Source of the DNA: Metabacillus litoralis
Lineage (GTDB): Bacteria > Bacillota > Bacilli > Bacillales > Bacillaceae
Assembly (NCBI RefSeq): GCF_007994985.1
Contig: NZ_VOQF01000021.1
Span: 1 to 60,125 of the forward strand
Direction: 5' to 3'
DNA length: 60,125 nucleotides
Part shown: positions 58,310 to 60,125 of the stretch, in pieces
Numbering within the stretch: position 1 is the stretch's first letter
Layout of the letters: every line of letters starts with the position of its first letter
Program-made: the position numbers and the translations under genes
Notes under the pieces: generated by a model
What the model saw: the letters and a program-made list of their open reading frames with translations, nothing else
Told to the model about the DNA's origin: nothing
Databases searched by the model: none

Positions 58310-59146
58310 GTGAAGAGATTTATATATACGATCGTGTTGTTGGTATGTGTTGGTTCGATCGTTGCGGGAAATATTCATTGGAATAATAAATTATCTGCTC
58401 AGGCTGAAATGTTAAGAGAGCCAGTGAAGACGAATACCGTGGAAGAAAAAAATACTGAAGAAGCTTTATCAAAAGAAGAAGTTGAGAAAGTGGCTAAGCC
58501 AGAGGAGAAGCCAGAAACAAGTCTTTCTACATATACAAAGAATCTACCAAAAACACTACAAGATAAAATTATCGCTTCTTCAAAATCTGGGAAACCACTA
58601 CAATTTGTCATTTATGGTTCAGAAAGTACTCCTGACGAAAAGGGGACTTGGCCAGAGCTTTTCAAAAAGAAACTGGTAGATACATATGGTGAAGATATTT
58701 TTAACGTAACGGTTATATCAGAAGGCCACAAAACGTCAATTGACGTTAATCGAGCAAACTCCTATGAAAAGGTTAGCGAGGTAAAACCGGATATTGTTTT
58801 GTTTGAACCTTTTACAATAAGTGATAACACTAAGAAAATTGCGATGAAAAATCGTTTTGATAGCATAAGAAAAATGATTGGAAGCTGGAAGGTGGTTAAT
58901 CCAGAAGTGACAATATTTTTGCAACCTGGAAACCCATTGTATGGTGCAACTTATTATCCAAAGCAAATAGATGATTTAAAAGTATTTGCCGAGGAACAGA
59001 ATATTGCTTACTTAAATCATTGGGAAAAGTGGCCAGTTGCAAAGGATGAAAAGCTTAAAAACTATTTAACGGCTGAGAGCTTGCCGAATGATCGTGGTCA
59101 TAAGGTATGGGTGGAGTATTTGAGTCAGTATTTCACTGGTAATTAA
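58310..59146 (+). CDS. Secreted or membrane-anchored SGNH/GDSL-like protein
   Basis: This 278-residue protein starts at GTG 58310 behind GGAGGGG. An N-terminal hydrophobic helix (FIYTIVLLVCVGSIVAGNI) is followed by a Glu/Lys-rich linker (about residues 35-75) and an SGNH-like domain: FVIYGSESTPDEKGTWPELF at the position of the GDS block, KPDIVLFEPF, and PNDRGHKVWVEYL as the C-terminal D-x-x-H block. The nucleophile region reads GSES instead of GDS, so esterase activity is uncertain. It should act at the cell surface. Confidence 0.78.
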   Translation: MKRFIYTIVLLVCVGSIVAGNIHWNNKLSAQAEMLREPVKTNTVEEKNTEEALSKEEVEKVAKPEEKPETSLSTYTKNLPKTLQDKIIASSKSGKPLQFVIYGSESTPDEKGTWPELFKKKLVDTYGEDIFNVTVISEGHKTSIDVNRANSYEKVSEVKPDIVLFEPFTISDNTKKIAMKNRFDSIRKMIGSWKVVNPEVTIFLQPGNPLYGATYYPKQIDDLKVFAEEQNIAYLNHWEKWPVAKDEKLKNYLTAESLPNDRGHKVWVEYLSQYFTGN

Positions 59147-59169
59147 AATGCGATTTTTGTTAGTTATAG

Positions 59170-59223
59170 GGTGCCTGTCACCACCCGATTTTTCTTGTTT
59201 CACATTCAAAATGTTCCACAAAC
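59170..59223 (+). repeat. Dispersed repeat, copy 15 (tail A)
   Basis: GGTGCCTGTCACCACCCG head with TTGTTTCACA and ATGTTCCACA tail units, 23 bases after the SGNH gene. Confidence 0.9.
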
Positions 59224-59224
59224 C

Positions 59225-59257
59225 AAAAGGGCCTTCAACTAATTGAAGGTCCTTTTA
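59225..59257. terminator. Bidirectional intrinsic terminator
   Basis: AAAAGGGCCTTCAA pairs with TTGAAGGTCCTTTT, with A-runs on the left and T-runs on the right. It separates the SGNH gene (+) from the YvrJ gene (-). Confidence 0.85.
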
Positions 59258-59270
59258 ATCATTTCCTTCC

Positions 59271-59411
59271 TTATTTCTTTTCCAATTGCATAGGCAGCAT
59301 CTGAATTGAATGATTTAACGTATCTAGCTTGCTTTCAATCCTATTAAGCAAAAACAACGTGACAACAATAGGAAAGCCCACTTCACTAATAACTGATAAC
59401 CATTGCTCCAT
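59271..59411 (-). CDS. yvrJ: YvrJ-family membrane protein
   Basis: This 46-residue protein starts at ATG 59411 (MEQWLSVISEVGFP), with GAGGTG 10 bases upstream; an upstream extension of the frame has no site. One membrane helix (IVVTLFLLNRIESKLD) is typical of YvrJ (Pfam YvrJ), a small Bacillus protein of unknown function found next to DUF2922 and DUF1659 genes. Confidence 0.85.
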   Translation of the reverse strand: MEQWLSVISEVGFPIVVTLFLLNRIESKLDTLNHSIQMLPMQLEKK

Positions 59412-59437
59412 CTTCTTACACCTCACTTTCATTAAAA

Positions 59438-59476
59438 AAGGACTAACATGACTAGAATTCACATGTTAGTCCTTTC
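59438..59476. terminator. Intrinsic terminator between DUF2922 and yvrJ
   Basis: AAAGGACTAACATG pairs with CATGTTAGTCCTTT. It can act in both directions and lies 10 bases after the DUF2922 stop. Confidence 0.85.
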
Positions 59477-59485
59477 AATCATTTG

Positions 59486-59704
59486 TTACGCAAGTCCAAT
59501 ATCAGATACATTACGCTCAATCATTCTTGCACCTTTTTTAGCTACAAATTCACCACCAGTTGTGATGAAAACATTAGCAGCTAAAATTGCGTCCATTGCA
59601 GATGCTAGTGTTGCTGGATCAACAGGGTCGATCGGTGAATCTATATTGATTTTCACTGTTTTTCCTTCTGTGTTCAAAAATTGAAGCTCTAGAGTTTTAG
59701 CCAT
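59486..59704 (-). CDS. DUF2922 family protein
   Basis: This 72-residue protein starts at ATG 59704 (MAKTLELQFLNTEG) with GGAGGTG 7 bases upstream. It has the DUF2922 pattern: KTVKINIDSPIDPVDPATLA and ending ARMIERNVSDIGLA. It is a small beta-alpha protein of unknown function and pairs with the DUF1659 gene immediately upstream. Confidence 0.88.
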   Translation of the reverse strand: MAKTLELQFLNTEGKTVKINIDSPIDPVDPATLASAMDAILAANVFITTGGEFVAKKGARMIERNVSDIGLA

Positions 59705-59752
59705 TCTTAACACCTCCTTTCTATTGTTAATATCAATTCAACTCAAGGGATG

Positions 59753-59971
59753 TTACGCCATAATTTGATTTGAATTGTTTCGCTCAACTGCTGATAATGT
59801 TTCAGTTTGTAAGCTAACGATCGCTTGAGCTACACTCAGTAATTCGTCAGCCGTTGCAGATGTTTTGATGTTGTTGTAGTTTTTGTTTTTGAAAATGATC
59901 TTACCTTTCTCATCAACACCCATATCAAAGACTAATCGTAACTGTGAATCTAGTAATACTTGATTTGCCAT
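59753..59971 (-). CDS. DUF1659 family protein
   Basis: This 72-residue protein starts at ATG 59971 (MANQVLLDSQLRLVFDMG) with AAAGGAGGTG 6 bases upstream. It has the DUF1659 pattern, including KIIFKNKNYNNIKTSATADE. Function is unknown; DUF1659-DUF2922-YvrJ genes form a conserved small operon in Bacillus. Confidence 0.88.
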   Translation of the reverse strand: MANQVLLDSQLRLVFDMGVDEKGKIIFKNKNYNNIKTSATADELLSVAQAIVSLQTETLSAVERNNSNQIMA

Positions 59972-60045
59972 GCTTTTCACCTCCTTTCACCTTTTATATA
60001 CAAAGCAGAAGGAAATAGAGTAGCGTATGTTTGTAATTTTTTTTA

Positions 60046-60072
60046 ACAGGCACCTGTTCGACAGGTGCCTGT
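60046..60072. repeat. Perfect palindrome related to the dispersed repeat head
   Basis: ACAGGCACCTGT-TCG-ACAGGTGCCTGT is a perfect 12-base inverted repeat built from two opposed GGTGCCTGT units around TTCGACA. It closes the window on the right. Confidence 0.8.
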
Positions 60073-60125
60073 GGTCAAGCCCCCAATAAATAGACACATG
60101 TAAAATACGACATTTTACACTGCAC

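Noticed and set aside
28109-60072. A CRISPR array formed by the dispersed repeats
   Set aside because: Copies are kilobases apart with genes between them, have no regular spacers, and no cas genes are present.

Overview
The window is low-GC Firmicute DNA, most likely from a chromosome of the family Bacillaceae. Strong AGGAGG-type ribosome binding sites, frequent GTG and TTG starts, intrinsic terminators, a ComK-type regulator, a Spo0E-like phosphatase, a type VII secretion (yfj-like) locus, a consensus CcpA cre site and the YvrJ/DUF2922/DUF1659 trio all fit Bacillus or a close relative. The species cannot be named from this sequence. No rRNA, tRNA, CRISPR array or intact insertion sequence was found.

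Region 1 (1-15.8 kb, all +) is the distal part of a capsule or exopolysaccharide operon that enters from beyond the left edge. It encodes a Wzy-like polymerase (cut by the window edge), two glycosyltransferases, a hexapeptide acyltransferase, an MptE/DUF115-like protein and a Wzx flippase. CapE, CapF and CapG make UDP-N-acetyl-L-fucosamine. A strongly structured RNA follows at 9973-10106. Next come a DRE-TIM aldolase fused to a DUF115-like domain, a KdsB-type CMP-sugar synthetase and a HAD phosphatase, which together look like a route to a CMP-activated ulosonic acid. UDP-glucose dehydrogenase and UDP-glucuronate 4-epimerase close the operon before a terminator.

Region 2 (16.5-28.1 kb, all +) is a sulfoquinovose (plant sulfolipid sugar) catabolic operon of the sulfofructose-transaldolase (sulfo-SFT) type. 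It holds the transaldolase, a DUF4867 protein, a GH31 sulfoquinovosidase with the sulfonate-binding residues conserved, an isomerase, a GntR/HutC regulator, a sulfolactaldehyde dehydrogenase, an AEC-type carrier (probable sulfolactate exporter), and an ABC importer without its own ATPase. A promoter with an embedded inverted-repeat operator starts the operon. A cre site and a perfect palindrome precede the importer genes.

Region 3 (28-60 kb) is a mosaic of housekeeping and accessory genes on both strands: an AGCS symporter, a GGDEF/HD-GYP c-di-GMP enzyme with a DUF5317 partner, a Ca2+/Na+ antiporter, PsiE, a yfjABC-like type VII secretion effector locus followed by six tandem immunity-like paralogues (one with an in-frame stop), DoxX behind three perfect TGTGA-N6-TCACA sites, manganese catalase, a solitary sigma factor, a secreted M14 carboxypeptidase, a ComK-type regulator behind a structured leader, a Spo0E-like protein, D-cysteine desulfhydrase, a MORN-repeat protein, a secreted SGNH-type protein and the YvrJ/DUF2922/DUF1659 group. 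From 28.1 kb to the right edge the intergenic gaps carry at least a dozen copies of a dispersed repeat with head GGTGCCTGTCACCACCCG and one of two tails; none was seen in the first 28 kb. A second multicopy element couples a small basic ORF to a conserved H-type pseudoknot and terminator. Several gene relics (MORN protein, topoisomerase-type zinc finger, phage DnaD-like gene, one unidentified gene) show that this half has been exposed to gain and decay of DNA.
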